A stretch of 64,000 nt of DNA from assembly GCA_905221605.1 (NCBI GenBank), contig CAJNDS010002171.1, positions 551,274-615,273 on the forward strand, read 5' to 3'. Positions within the stretch are counted from its first letter, which is position 1. Each line of letters starts with the position of its first letter. The translations under genes were made by a program, and so were the position numbers. The notes under the pieces are model-generated. The model was not told where the DNA came from and made no database searches. It saw only the letters and a list, made by a program, of their open reading frames with translations. This DNA is from Symbiodinium natans (Eukaryota; Sar; Dinophyceae; Suessiales; Symbiodiniaceae). Shown here piece by piece: positions 24,332 to 37,167 of the stretch.

Positions 24332-26864
24332 ATGTGGGTTGAGGGTTCTTCCTCGGGGTCGTCGGGCTGACTTCGCGAGATTTGCTACGACCTGCGGGCT
24401 CCATCGAAACGTCTTCTTCTCGAGAAACCTTCTTGGAGAACCTCCGAGGACCTCTGGGGAATTCTTCAAGATGCGAAGGCAAACTTGGTATGACAAAATC
24501 GAGGGGTCGGAAACGCGCCGAGGCGATTGACATGCAGCATCGGCAAGTAAAAAACAGACGGCGACGGGAAACATCACAAAGCTGCATGCTGTTCAAACAC
24601 AGTGACCTCCCCACATTTGGACGTGACAAAAACAAAATGACCTCCAAGTGCATGACATTGCCACAGCAGCCAAGACACCGGCACAATGCTGGCTACGAAC
24701 CAACTGCAGGAGCCCTCTTTTTGCCCACTGCTCAGACAGTGATCACACCGGAGCCTACAAACACATTGCGGGCACGAAGCCTTGGGATCCAGGCTAGCTG
24801 CGTGTGCAGCAAAGACACCCTTGCACATAATTGAGTACTCCGCGTCTGCACGAGGGCGAGAGGCTGTCAACGCAGCAAGCGGCTCGGCCCTCAGAGGAAC
24901 CGTGTGGCAGCGCAAGCATAAGACAAGCACGGCCGCTGCGGCAGACGAGCCAGCCGTTGCACGAGCGCCTGCCCACAGCAGAGGTACAATGAAGAAGGAG
25001 TGTCTTCCAACTCCATAGTCAGGGTACAAGCATGGGACGGGCCAAAACCTGGCACGGCTCTACAGGTCACGAATCCCTCACACAGTGGGCTGAAAACGGG
25101 ACCCGTGTGGACCCGCAATGCCTAGAAACCATCCATGCGAATCTCGATGTGTTCAGAACCAACCACCAGGGTGACTGAGGCGCAGTCTGGGGCGAGCGAT
25201 GGACAACCTCAAGCAGATGTGGATGGGCAAGAGGAAGATGGGCACAAAAAAATGACGGTGGTCCAACAAGTCTCCCCACGCAACTCAGATTTAAGGCACC
25301 GAAAACTCACGCAAGCTCCCGCAGGTATATGGCGGCTTGCTGAAAGCAAGGCGAGATTTCCAGGCGCTTGCTTGTTCGTGCATCGTGGCAAGGACTGCCA
25401 GACTAGAAAGCCCTATCTTCGCCCCCGTGCAGTCGGCCCGTGGTCTCACAAACCGCGCAGCTGGCGGCATTCTGCATCGTCACCTGACCCTCACAATGCA
25501 CGAATCAACCAAGGGAGACTCTGCTTGGGTTCGCAGAGGCTGGAATCACTGTCCTGCGTCAGTTCTGGCCGCTGACCATTGCAGGCAACCTGCGCCGTCC
25601 GGGCCCTGTGATTTGCAGTAGGGCCCGCTTGGCCATGCCTCTGCAAAGCCCCGAGCGACATGTCTCCCGGCCACCTCTAGAACTGCGCGCCGCCCTCACA
25701 GGACTCAAGAAAAGCGCATGCCTAGGCCGACGGATATGTTGAGGCCAAGGGCAAGGCAGCACGTGTAGACGCATAAAAGGCGTGCGGTTGCGTGGCTTTC
25801 CTTGACGACCCACACTGGTCCAACGGGCTCCACTGCAGTGAGGCACGACTAGCGAGTTAGGCACGGGCGCCTTTGCAAATCTTGCAACAAGCAACAAGAA
25901 GCCATTGCTTATTTGCTCAGCCTCAGGGGCACGTGAGACGCAGACGGCACAGCCGGGAGCTCTGCAGCCGAAAGGGGCAGCACCTCCACACTCGCCTGCC
26001 ATCGACAGCAGGGCAGACCCGGAGCAGCCTCACTTCACGCGGCCTGCCGCGCTAACCACACCTGACTTACGCAAATCTGAAGGCGACGTGACCCGGTATA
26101 CAGTCATGGATCGAAGGCATCCAACGGGCATCTGGCCATCAAGGTTGCGAATGTCGCCTGAGCCTTTGCAGCAAAGATTGGTGCACACCGCGGAGCCACG
26201 CAGCTCGTTGGGGCTTCTTCTTCTTCTGAAGACATGGCTGGCACATCCGGATCGAGCGGACAAAGCCTGCAGGGGTGCGCCGGCTTAGGGCATCACAGGG
26301 AAGCCCAAGAAGCGCGAGCTCCCGAGCGCGGGCGTGGGCGATCGCCAAGCCCCGCGCAAACTGCTGACGTTTCTTTCGTCCTTTGCCTCGGAAGTACAGC
26401 CGTGGCCTCAGCCCCCACGTCTTCACGAAAGGTGCGGGGCGCTTGGCAGGCAAGACAACCAGCTTGCACAGAAAAGAGAAGACCCTGTTGCCTGCAAGAC
26501 AAGGCACTGCTTGCAGGCTTCGCTCCCTCCCGATTGCCCTAAAACCCCTCCGCACGCACGCCCTGGAACGGTACGAGGAGCCACCTGGCCCTGCGTAGCA
26601 CGCGACTACAGAGCTGTCACCCTTGCCGAGACAAGAGCCGGCGCAACCATGGGCCCCTTGAAGGCCCCCTTCTTGCGTGGAATCCGAGGAGGCCATCCCT
26701 GGGAACGTCAGAACGCCAGCGTCCAGGGCTGAAACGCAGCGCAGTCGAGGGCGCCAGGTGTTCAACGGAGCTCTTCAGCACCTGCGCCTCAGCTCTGCGC
26801 CTTCTCCACGGCCGCCAATCCCGGAGCCACAATTTGGGCGTCCTTCCACCGGCCCTTGACTTCA

Positions 26865-27194
26865 CTAAGTACTTAAGGTGCTTCTTCTGTGGCGGGCTGC
26901 AAAGCAAGGCAGCTCAGAGTGGAGCGCCCGTTTCCGGGCGACCCGACAGTCTGGAAGGCTCACGCACAGCCCCCTGCGGTGGCACTTTGGGCGATGCCGA
27001 AGCGGTGCTACTGCAGCAGGGAACGAGCGGGAAGCAGTCAGACCTGTTTCGGCTCTATAGGCGGTTTGCAAGAAGGGATCCTCCCCACTCTCCCCTTGCC
27101 TCGAACCAAGCGACAGCTGCGGGTCTTCCTTCGCAGCGCAGGGCGTCTCCCAGCGCAGGACATATTCCGTATCACCGATCGCAGCCCGGACCAA
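26865..27194 (-). pseudogene. Duplicated exon-like piece, copy II
   Basis: Sister of 14448-14666. The minus strand reads RAAIGDTEYVLRWETPC and continues to QGESGEDPFLQ in one frame. The family is unknown. The conserved frame argues for coding origin, but the flanks differ between copies. Confidence 0.35.
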
Positions 27195-27274
27195 TTTGAC
27201 GGGAAAGAGGGTGTCAGTGACTCTGGACGGACACTGTATCTACAATGGGCAAGGGCGCTCCAGCGCTTTTCCCG

Positions 27275-29100
27275 ACAGGCACGCTGGCAGTTGCTCGCTT
27301 TGATACGCTCCGCCGGGAGAGCATGGTAGCACGCGACGCATCAGGCAATGCAGCATGCAGGTGTATTGACCTTTCAGAAAGAACATGGCTCAAGGACTCT
27401 GATTAAACTCAAGTCCGTACAGGCCACGCACGCCTACAGGCAGAGTAGGTTGTTTCCAAGGGTCCCCCATAAGCGCCCCTCCAAGGATCTCATGATCTGC
27501 CTCGGCTTGTAGTCCAGCTGCCGCGCAGGAAAGCTCTGTGTGCCATCGCTCTATCCGAACCTTCCCTGCATGACTGATGCACAACCGGGCTCGTGTCAGA
27601 ATAACGAGCCACATCTCCCTGCATTCTGGCAGGGCTCCGTCTTTGCAACACGGCACGAAGGGATTAAGCGAGTCCGCCAGTTCGATGTTAAGCACAACGT
27701 CAGACGTTCACGCCAAGCAAACCCCAATCAAGAGTACCAGGTCACCACACGGTCTCCTTGTATCCCTGCTGCGAGCTCATGGTGCGAATCTGTGTGCGAT
27801 TGAGTGGCCAGAACTGACAGGCTCGCTACGCAAAGTGAGTTTGGAGCGACATGCTCTTGACATTGCGGGCAAAGAGCAGCAAACGCTGCCGGCGCATGCT
27901 TGCTTCTACAGCAACACAACAACCGGAACATGGACTCGCCACCAGCGTGGGATGCAGGGACAACGCCGGTCCGGCCAATAACTCAGGGAGCAAACAGAGA
28001 TAAACAGAGCTTGTATCTCCACTGGAAGAAAGCGCCTTCATGCAGGCATGCAAATGTCCTCTAGCGATTTTCCCGACAGGCATGCTGCCAGTTGCTTGCT
28101 TTGATATGCTCCACCGGGAGAGTGTGGTAGCACGTGGTGCATCAGGCAATGCAGCATGCAAGTGTATTGACCTTTCAGAAAGAACCTGGCTCAAGGACTC
28201 TGATTAAAATCAAGTCCGCACAGACCACTCACGCCTACGGGCAGAGTCGGTTGTTTCCAAGGGTCCCCCATAGGGGCCCCTCCAAGGATCTCATGATCTG
28301 CCTCGGCTTGTAGTCCAGCTGCCGCGCAGGAAAGCTCTGTGCGCCATCGTTCTATCCGAACCTTCCCTGCATGACTGATGCACAACCGGGCTCGTGTCAG
28401 AATAACGAGCCACATCTCCTTGCATTCTGGCAGGGCTCCGTCTTTGCAACACGGCACGAAGGGATTAAGCGAGTCCGCCAGTTCGATGTTAAGCACAACG
28501 TCAGACGTTCACGCCAAGCAAACCCCAATCAAGAGTACCAGGTCCCCACACGGTCTCCTTGTATCCCTACTGCAAGCTCATGGTGCGAATCTGTGCCCGA
28601 TTGAGTGGCCAGAACTGACAGGCTCACTACGCGAAGTGAGTTTGGAGCGACATGCTCTTGACACTGCGGGCAAAGAGCAGCAAACGCTGCCGGCGCATGC
28701 TTGCTTCTACAGCAACACAACAAACGGAACATGGCCTCGCCACCAGCGTGGGACGCAGTGACAGCGCCGGTCCGGCCAATAACTCAGGGAGCAAACAGAA
28801 ATAGACAGAGCTCGTACCTCCCCACCCACTGGAAAAGGCGCCTTCATGCAGGAACGCAAATGGCAGTTGCCTGCTTGGATATGCTCCTCCGGGAGAGCAT
28901 GGTGGCACGCGGATGCACGCGGTGCATCAGGCAAGGCAGCATGCACGTGTATGGACCTTTCAGAAAGAACATGGCTCAAGGACTCTGATTAAACTCAAGT
29001 CCGTACAGGCCACTCACGCCTACAGGCAGAGTAGGTTGTTTCCCAGGGTCCTTCATAAGGGCCCCTCCAAGGATCTCACGATCTGCATCTGTCAACCCAG
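27275..29100. repeat. Module B tandem array, copy II
   Basis: Two complete units of about 790 bp (27275-28070, 28070-28860) and one truncated unit. They are nearly identical over long stretches, so this is a recent tandem duplication. On the minus strand each full unit keeps an open frame reading ELADSLNPFVPCCKDGALPE, for example at 27390-27695 and 28191-28496. Confidence 0.85.
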
Positions 29101-32100
29101 GTGGGCCAGGCGCTCCAAGAAAACACTACGCACCGTCGCGGGCCTCTCCGCAACCCTCCCGCCTGCATGAGTGATGCACAACCGGGTTCGTGTCAGAATA
29201 TCGGGGACCGAGATGAGGAGAGCAACCCCGTGCCCACACCAGTAGCCGGCAGGACCTTTGCAGCAAGCAACAAAGATGGGCTCTTGGACTAGTTCTATAG
29301 TCTGACCTGCAGAGGGGGCTTCGCGCGGTTCCGAGTTGCACGGAACCGGGAGCTAACACCGACTGGATTCGGGCGGCCAAAAACAGGGGGAGAGCCAACA
29401 GTACCTGCACTGCCTGCGCTTATCTTACGAAATCGCGATTGTGCAGCATGGTTGCGTTGCTACTGAAAAACCGTTGACTTTGACCGACTAGGTTCAGAAG
29501 TGTTGTTGATGGAGCGCGGGAGACGGGGATCGTACATCCAGCCACCAAATTCCGACCATCGGAGGTGGTGAAGGGCAGTCGGGGTGGAGAAAAGCAAGCA
29601 AGCCCCAGAAAGCTCAAACTGCTCGCGCACCGCTGGCACATGGGCATGCGAGCCCATTCTGCACAAAGCAAGGACTGTCGCTCAAGCACAAGCTACTTGG
29701 GCCACCCCCCTTCGCTGCTTTTTGGGGAAGCAACATGCACGAGGCGATCGTGCGTTTGGCAGGAGGGGCGCGACCGACACAGCGATGCCTTCCGTCTGGA
29801 AGTTCACCTTTCCACGGACTCATGATGTCACCCGGCACGCGTGCATCCGAGTCCGAGCCCTTTCTACAAACTCTCTTCTGAATCCAAGTTCATCAAGCGA
29901 CGTGGACTTCACGGCTACATTCACTCCCCTCCATAGGTAGCTCATGGTAGGAACCCTTTGAAGCCTTGGGCACCGACAAGGCTGTGACTTGTGTGGTCAG
30001 GGCCTTGGGGCTCAGTGTCCAAGCGGACACTGGTTGCTTTCTCCGGGCACCCCTGCGTTTAATGTTTCAGGGGAAAACCTGGCCGATGCTCAGGACAGGC
30101 CCGGTTCGCATCCCCATTTGCCGCAGGCGCGGAGGCTGCAAGATGTCTTTCAAAAGCAGCATCCAAGAACATCACCAGGGCACCAAGGACTACAGCATTC
30201 CGGCGGCATTGGCATCACCACAGCTGTGCAGAACCTCCGCTGGGCACCCTCAAGTTCAAGCCTCGTCGGGGAGCCGGCTTCTGAACCGAACCGGAATAAG
30301 GAAAACGGCCCTGTGCCTAGGCCCGCCAGTATCCGGGGCGACCTGTGTAGCAAGAAAGATGGGTGCTTGGACCAGCTTTTAGGCTGACCCTGCAGAGGGG
30401 GTTTCGGGCGCTTTCCGCTTGTAGTGGTAGGGAACTGGGGAGCTATCACCGACGGGATTCAAGCGTCCAAAAACAAGGGGAGAGCCAACAGCTACCTGAG
30501 CTCATCTTACAAAGTCGCGATTGCGCAGCATTGCTGAGGATTGTACCACCACATACCCTCCGAACAGAGCCAAAACGGAAGGGGCTCCAGACTCTGTGGG
30601 CCCCAGATTCTTGCGATGAGTTATGTGAAGGGTCCTTGGGCAGCGCGAAGCTGCGTGAGTAAACACGGGGCTATGCGAAGGGATGGGAGTTGCACGAACC
30701 GCTTGCGATGGTGGGAGGGGTTCCATGAACACAAGTGAATCTCAGACAGCTGTCCTGACAAACCGGTGACCCCTTGGTCACGCGGGTTGTGCAACAGCCC
30801 GCCCGGTAGCGCGAAGTGGTATTGCCAAGGGCAAGATGGGAGGGCTTGCACGACCTGCGAACGTCAGACCGCTGCTCTAGAAAATGCAGTGACACCCTAC
30901 GTTTGTCGCTGAATGGGGAAGACTCGGAGTGGAGAAAAGCACGCAGGACCCAGAAAACTTAAACTGCTCACGCACCGCTGGCACAGGGGCATGCGAGCCC
31001 ATTCTGCACAAAGCAAGGACTGTCGCTCAAGTACAAAGCTACTGGGGCCACCCCCTTCGCTGCTTCTTGGGGCATCAAGGATTATACGCAAGCAACATGC
31101 ACGAGGCGCTCGTGCGTGCGGCGGTGGGGGCCCGACCGACACAGCGATGCCTTCCGCCTGGAAGTTCGTCCTTCCACAGACTCATGGTGTCGTGGACGCA
31201 AGTTTGCAACGTCCGGCAAGCGTGCATCCGAGCCCAAGCCCTTTCTGCAAACTCTCCGCTGAGTCCAAGTTCATCAAGCGACGTAGACTTCACGGCTACA
31301 TTCGCGCCCTTCCCTTCAGAGTGAAGGCAGCTCATGGTAGGAATGCTTTGACGGCTTTGACGTCAAGGCACCCCTGGAATGTTGCCAGGAAGCCTTGGGC
31401 ACCGACAAGGTTGTGACTTCTGCGCTCAGGGCCTTGGGGCTCAGTGTCCAAGCGGACACCGGTTGCTTTCTCCCGGGCACCCCTGCGTTTAGTGTTTCAG
31501 GGGAAAACCTGGCCGATGCCCAGGACAGGCCCGGTCCGCATCCCCATTTGCCGCAGGCGCGGAGGCTGCAAGATGTCTTCAAAAGCAGCATCCAAGAACA
31601 TCGCCAGGGTACCAAGGACTACAGCTGTCGCCGTGCAGAACCTCCGCTGGACACCCTCAAGCTCATGGTCTCGCTCATGGTCTGCTGCAGTGCTGCAGTC
31701 GACACAGCCCCTGCGAGAGAAGAGCGCCGGCTTCTCCGATTGGTTGGCTGAACCGGACCGACATGACGAGAACGGCCCTGTGCCTGGGCCCGCCAACACC
31801 CGGGTGGACATGCGCAGCAAGACAGAAACAGCGCTGCATCGTCAGGGACGCCACGTCGCCTGGGGCATGTTGTTAGAGGCTGCTGCTGAGGTATCATGTG
31901 TTGTCACATGGGAGCCCAGAGATGATTTTGCTGAGACTAAACATGCAGCTTCGCTTTGATGTCTGCATTTTCATGTGCACTCTGCAGCTCCAGAAAACAG
32001 GTTAGGCATTACCTGAGAAGGAAGGTCGGACTTTGGCCACTGGTAGCCTAAGTCAGAAGGTGCCCTTTCGCCCAGAAGGCCCGAGCGAAGGCCCAAGCAC

Positions 32101-32856
32101 ACTGCTTGAACCCCAACACTGAGGAGCTCTGGAGCTCTTATTATCGCTTATCAAGGATCTCAAGAGGCTTAGTTAGGGCTTCGGGAGGTTCGGGGCGTGA
32201 GGACTAGGGTGGAAGGGTGAAGGGAAGACTTGGAATAGAGGCAAAAGCTTAACACTGCTCGTGCGCTGCTGGCACACAGGCATGCGACCCCATTCTGCAC
32301 AAAGCAGGGACTGTCGCTCAGGCACAAGCTACTTTGGGCCACCCTGCGATCTGCTTCTTGGTTTGATAGTTTTTGGTGTCGCATGCACGGGGCGCTCATG
32401 CGTGTTTCCGTCGGTGCCCGACCGACACACGGCGATGCCTTCCATCTGGAAGTTCATCTTTCCACAGACTCGTGGCGTCATGGACGCAAATTTGCAACAT
32501 CCAGCACGCGCACATCCGAGCCTGAGCCCTTTCTGCAAACTCTCCGCTGAGTCCAAGTTCATCAAGCGACATGTCACAGCTACATTCCGTTTCTTCCGAA
32601 TGAAAGCACCGGAACCAAAACCCACTTTAAGGTACTACACGGCACTTCACGATCAGGGGGGAGCTATAAGACCTCCTTACAGGAACCCTTTGCCGTTCAA
32701 GGGAGCCCTGGAATGTTCCTAGGGAGGCATGGGCACCGGCAACGTTGCGACTTCTGTGGTCTCACGGCCTCAGGACTCGGGAATGGGAAATCCTCCGATG
32801 GAGCTTCAGAACAAGGCCGTCGTCCTCTTCTTGCACGGCAGCTTGCCGTGAGCGCA

Positions 32857-33285
32857 TCACACTTGACAGGTCCTCTCGTGCAGCACACGAAAGACTGAGT
32901 AGGCTGCAAGATGTCTTCGCAAGCAGCACCCATGCACATTGAGGGTGGCCACGCTGCACTGTACGAGCTTCCTTTTTGGTTTGGGATCGGGCGGCAGCTC
33001 AATGTCTGAGATGACTTCAGGCAGCAATCTCAACCGAACGCCTTCCGGCCCCAACAGAACCTCGTCCACCTGCGTGTCGTGCGCGGGATGTGGGTCCAAC
33101 CGGCACAAGCAAACGCCCGATCTTAACCGCAGTCCCGGAAGGTGCTCGCAGATCTGTGGGCTACGTGCTGTCTCTTGCAACATCCTGGATGCCCCCTTAG
33201 AGACGCTTTTGGGGAGGTTCCATGGCAACTGAGGCCTTTTGGAAACATGCTCTTCGCAAGCGAGGCATGGCAACTCGCAGACCAC
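32857..33285 (-). pseudogene. Possible LINE endonuclease N-terminal fragment, copy II
   Basis: The minus strand includes TQVDEVLLGPEGVRLRLLPE and then PKRKLVQCSVATLNVHG. The VATLNVHG piece resembles the start of AP-endonuclease-like domains of non-LTR retrotransposons. After it, the frame that best matches other modules (AACEDILQPTQSF) is shifted by one base, so this copy is broken. The pairing with 22497-22868 is certain; the LINE assignment is tentative. Confidence 0.4.
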
Positions 33286-33756
33286 TCAGCAGAGGAAATG
33301 CCTGTCCCGGTGCGACTCTTGGCTTCTGGCATGGCAGGCACATAAACCGGCACGCCCGATGCTGGTGTCCGTGCACGCTGGCAGCCTGTTAGTGCAGGGT
33401 CAAGTCCCGGGCCCAGACCGGCACAGCGCAAGGTCGCCTCAAAGTCGTCCTATGGGCTTAGGCCCGAGGGGCGGTTCGACGTCAGACAGCACGAAGGGGC
33501 TCCGTTACAAGGCACAGGGGCTCAGGGACTCCGGGGGGGCCTGATCCTTCAAGGTGCCTTACATGGGAAGCTGCGGCACCATCGCTGCCCGAAGCCCGAT
33601 GCGCTGGAGGAGCAGGTTGCCAGCCAAGCCGAGGTGCTGGTTGAAATGGACGATCTTGGCCATGGCGCTATGGCCAAACTCCTACTTCTATGGCTTCCGC
33701 ACCGGCCTAACATCTGCTCTGAAATCTGTCGCACTGATTGGAAAAATCTGCCGTGG

Positions 33757-33822
33757 TTTAGGGTGAAAGGGTTTAGGGCTTAGGGTTTAGCGTTCAGGGT
33801 TTAGGGTTCAGGGGTTAGGGTT
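33757..33822 (+). repeat. Telomeric array absent from copy I
   Basis: About nine TTTAGGG-like units with variants lie between CTGCCGTG and GTCTCTCCTAAT. The paralogous site at 23788/23789 reads CTGCCGTGTCTCTACCTAAT, without an array. Confidence 0.85.
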
Positions 33823-34189
33823 GTCTCTCCTAATGACGATGGTCACAGAGTCGCACAGCTCATAAGCCAACATGGCACGCAAACATGTTGGCACAACAGG
33901 CGTCCAAGTCCCTGGACGATGGAGGTACGAAACAAACCGTGCCGCTGTGTGTTTGGCATCCATGACCCACTCCGAAGGGTGTAGCTGGCAAGAGCTGTGG
34001 CATCCAGCAACACTGTTCATGCTTCAAGGAGCCCGTGTTTCAAGGAGCCCGTGCCGAAAAGGGGTCCGGCTCGCAGACTGCACACAAACATCGATATATA
34101 ACTACGAGTACCACTCTTATCATGTCTGTCATACTTCTCACCCTCACTATGTACTACTGATATCACCCCCAGCATGCCGAAGCCCTCGG

Positions 34190-34398
34190 CCGCGATGCGT
34201 CAGAGGTTCCCGGAAAAAAGAACTGTCCTCTGGCCCCCTCGCCAACACTGTGATCGCTGGCAAACCAAGCGTGCACACAAGGACACAAGTCCGGCAAGCC
34301 TGGCAGACTTTTTTCGCAACATATTCGTGCTGTGATCAGTTTTGGCCCACACGCTGGTGGTGGAGCTCTTTAAATTTGAATTGCCGCCCAGGGTGGAA
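34190..34398. other. 3' flank of the WD40 gene, shared with 42.1 kb
   Basis: The stretch GTGATCGCTGGCAAACC through GGCAGACTTT (34249-34314) resembles 42147-42210. Both lie downstream of minus-strand genes (WD40 gene stop at 34399; MRJP gene stop at 42535), so they may be a shared 3' UTR element or a dispersed repeat. A piece GGCCGCGATGCGTCAGAG at 34188 recurs at 46178. Confidence 0.5.
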
Positions 34399-36597
34399 TC
34401 ACAAGCACTGGTCAAAGATGGTTACCAGGGTTCTGGCCGTGTCCACCAAAGCGAACGCAAGCTGAACGATTTTGAAGGCAAGCGAAGCTCCCCCAGATAT
34501 GACGCTGGCAATGAGGCTACCTGCGACAACTACTCCGCTGATCGCGAGCTCCCACCACGGCATGTCGAGGACAAAATCCAGGATAAAGAGGATGATGTCC
34601 ACGAAAGCATATTTGAACCGCCCAATCACTGCTAAGGCCATCCTTCCCAGGTTGCTTGCAGTGAGCTCGACACCTCTGAAGTTAGCTTCAATCCACAACC
34701 CAATGTCGGCAAAGAGCGACTTCTCACCTGCGCTGGCCCTACTGAAAGCCTCCGAGGCCTCCGCAAAGGTCTCTCCTTCAAACGCGTTCGCGGGATTCAG
34801 AGACTTGCCAATGCCCACTACCGCCATTGCCAGCAAGCCGAGGTCAATTGTCAGCAAGACATAGCTCCTTAGTTGTTCAGTAACCTGCAAGAATCAAAGG
34901 CCAACCTCTGGGATTGTATAGGGATTCGAATACACCGAAAAGGTTAAAAGGCTACCTACTCTACTGCTAAGGCTCAGAATACAATTGCGCCCCAACTGCA
35001 GCAGTGCGCTGGAGTTGCCGGCCACTGGTCGCGGCAGTGCCAGCAGTGACACCTCTGTTGCCCTTTCGTGCCGAGCCTTGACGATGGGATGATCTGGGCT
35101 TGGTATAAACCCGTGGACCACAGCGTTGTAGATGGTCTCACGATGCTCCATGACCAGCTGCCTGTGTCCTTCAAAGGTTGCGTTGGCGACCAGGTGGTCC
35201 AAGATCTCGTTGATCAACGTCGTGTTGGTCGCTAAGCACGCACGGGGATCATCTTCCACACAGGCTCGGTTTAGGCGGTAGACCTTCACTTCATCCCCAT
35301 CGCCGCTGACAGCCAGCTTGGTTGAGTCGTTGGAAAAGTGCAAGTGCTTGACTGGCAGTGGAAAGCTTGTATCAATGGTGTCCCTAGCCTCACTAGGCTC
35401 TCTCACTAAGAGGAAGCCACCAGAGCCATCTTGCGAGGAATAACCTGCTGCAAGCAGTCCGCCGTCTCTATTGAAGCGTATCTTGTTGTACGTGCGGCCG
35501 TCATCTGCCGTGACTTGGGCCACTTTGCGCAAGTAGTCGGCCTCCATGACGAAAACATTGCCGCCAGCTGCTGCAGCAATGTGTGTCCCTTGGGGGCTCC
35601 AAGCGATGCTGGACACAGAGACCCCCAAAGACCCTGATGCTGTCTGCGGGGCCTCACCCGTAGGCACATAGGTGCCATCGCTCAAGCCGTACGAAAGCAT
35701 TGAGAGGTTAAACACACGCAACTGCCCATCCACTGTTGCGGCGGCTAGATGCGTGCCGTTGGGGTGCCATGCAAGCTCCTGGGGCGCACTGCTGGTGACC
35801 CCAAGCAAAACATCCTTGACCACAATAGGGGAGGATGGGTTGGCGATGTGCCACTCATATGGGAAGATGGCAAGGCGTCCGTCGTCTCCGTTGCCTGAAG
35901 CCACGGCAAGAAATCCGTTTCGCTTCCCAAACTTCACATCCCGCGCATTGGTCAAAGACCCGGACTCTTGGCTCAATGTGCCTGATGCAAAATTCCCGAA
36001 AGCTGAGATGTCTGGGCTGTGAACCTCCACATCGACATCCACGCTGGCTGAAGTGAGGCGCAAAGGCGATCCACTGCTGTCCCCAGTTGCCACCCAGCCC
36101 CCATCTGGGCTAACATGGATGGACAGAACCTCCGCTCGAGAATCCGCGCTTTCAGACTCGAGGACGGTCACGCTGGAAGCCCAGGTTTGCCCAAACCTTA
36201 TACTGTTGGATAGTAGCGACTTGAGGAATAGGGTACCATATAACAATCCCTTAAGGGGTAATTTTGGAGATATGTGGTCCCTTATTCCCCCATTCCCTAC
36301 TATCCAACAATTGGGGAAAAAGGTACCATAGTACCATATGCAGTCTCTTAAAGGTAGTTTTGGGAATATCTGGTACCTTATTCCCCCATTCCCTACTCAC
36401 CAACAGTAAGACCTTAAAAGGGTCATTTAGGGGATATATGGTTACCTTATTCCCCCCATTCCCTACCAACCAACAGCAAGAAGCAAGTGCTCGTGGCCGT
36501 CCTCGTCCGCATGCCACTCCAAAGGTTCCGCCTCCCGGATGCTCATCAGCTGCGTGGACACGTTGACTTGGAGCGACTTGACGAGCCCGGGATATGC
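34399..36597 (-). CDS. WD40-propeller protein with C-terminal membrane segments (three 3' exons)
   Basis: Three minus-strand exons can be joined in phase 0. Exon 36597-36475 has acceptor GCCAG|GCA and donor GCT|GTTGG. Exon 36129-34960 has acceptor GCGGAG|GTT and donor AGA|GTAGGT. The last exon is 34884-34399 (acceptor TTGCAG|GTT). The middle exon holds WD40-type blades: IHVSPDGGWVATGDSSG, LAWHPNGTHLAAATVDGQL, IAWSPQGTHIAAAAGG, IRFNRDGGLLAAGY and LHFSNDSTKLAVSGDGDEV. The last exon has three or four hydrophobic stretches, including YVLLTIDLGLLAMAVVGIG and a pair around FVDIILFILDF and LAISGVVVAGSLIA, so the C-terminus is probably membrane-embedded. Upstream exons are missing; the two cysteine-rich exons at 39-42 kb are candidates. 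Confidence 0.75.
36130..36474 (-). repeat. Intron with three tandem repeats
   Basis: Inside the GT-AG intron of the WD40 gene, three units of about 70-90 bp share GTAGGGAATGGGGGAATAAGG on the minus strand, near 36465, 36395 and 36300. Each unit starts just after a TGTTGG motif like the one at the splice donor. Confidence 0.75.
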
Positions 36598-36618
36598 CTG
36601 GCATGGAGAGTCCGGGCA

Positions 36619-36672
36619 GGGTTTAGGGTTTAGGGTTTAGGGTTTAGGGTTTAGGGTTCAGGGTTTAGGGTG
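36619..36672 (+). repeat. Interstitial telomeric array
   Basis: About seven TTTAGGG units. On the gene strand it reads CCCTAAA and lies about 20 bp upstream of the inferred acceptor at 36598. Confidence 0.9.
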
Positions 36673-36897
36673 TAGCACGGTCAGCTGAACGCAATAGTGT
36701 GAAGACATTGCCCACCCCAAGGCCACCCTATCACAACTCACTGCGAAACCAAACCGGAGCTAGCCAAAACCAAGCCAGCCATTCAAAACCCGCGAAGCCG
36801 AGCCGGAGCCAGCCCAAACGGCAACCATTCAAAATTGAGGATTCCGAAACTAGTTAGAACAGCCCAAGCCTTTAGTGACTAGACCTCTGGGTTTTTC

Positions 36898-37105
36898 TTG
36901 GGGCCATAAGGCAAAGGACTCCCCTTCAGGTTTACGCGAAGGGGACGGTCTGGGCCGAAGGGCCCTCTCGCAGAAAACTCAGGTGTGAACAGGTTGCAGG
37001 TTGCGGGTCACTTGGGGCCATAAGTGGGCCATAAGGCAAAGGACTCCCCTTCAGGTTTGCGCGAAGGGGGCAGTCTGGGCCGAAGGGCCCTCTCATAGCA
37101 AATTG
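36898..37105. repeat. Two-copy tandem repeat, about 117 bp apart
   Basis: GGCAAAGGACTCCCCTTCAGG followed by a stretch ending GGCCGAAGGGCCCTCTC occurs at about 36910 and again at 37037. Confidence 0.85.
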
Positions 37106-37167
37106 AGGTTGCACAGACAGACACGCCAATTTTTTTCAGGGGTGCAGTGTAGCAAGTCGGAAGGGCT

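Larger units (their letters stand above)
24600..34110. repeat. Segmental duplication, copy II (modules A-B-C-D)
   Basis: Blocks: A 24.60-27.20, B 27.27-29.10, C 29.1-31.9, D 32.2-34.1 kb, in the same order and orientation as 12.1-24.2 kb. The last matching stretch includes the ATGACGATGGTCACA region (33.83 kb versus 23.80 kb) and GGCAAGAGCTGT (33.99 versus 23.96 kb). Confidence 0.85.

Noticed and set aside
27380-28990. Dinoflagellate spliced-leader relic (ATGGCTCAAGGACTC)
   Set aside because: Only about nine bases match the leader's 3' end. The string is part of the module B repeat and no fuller leader was found.
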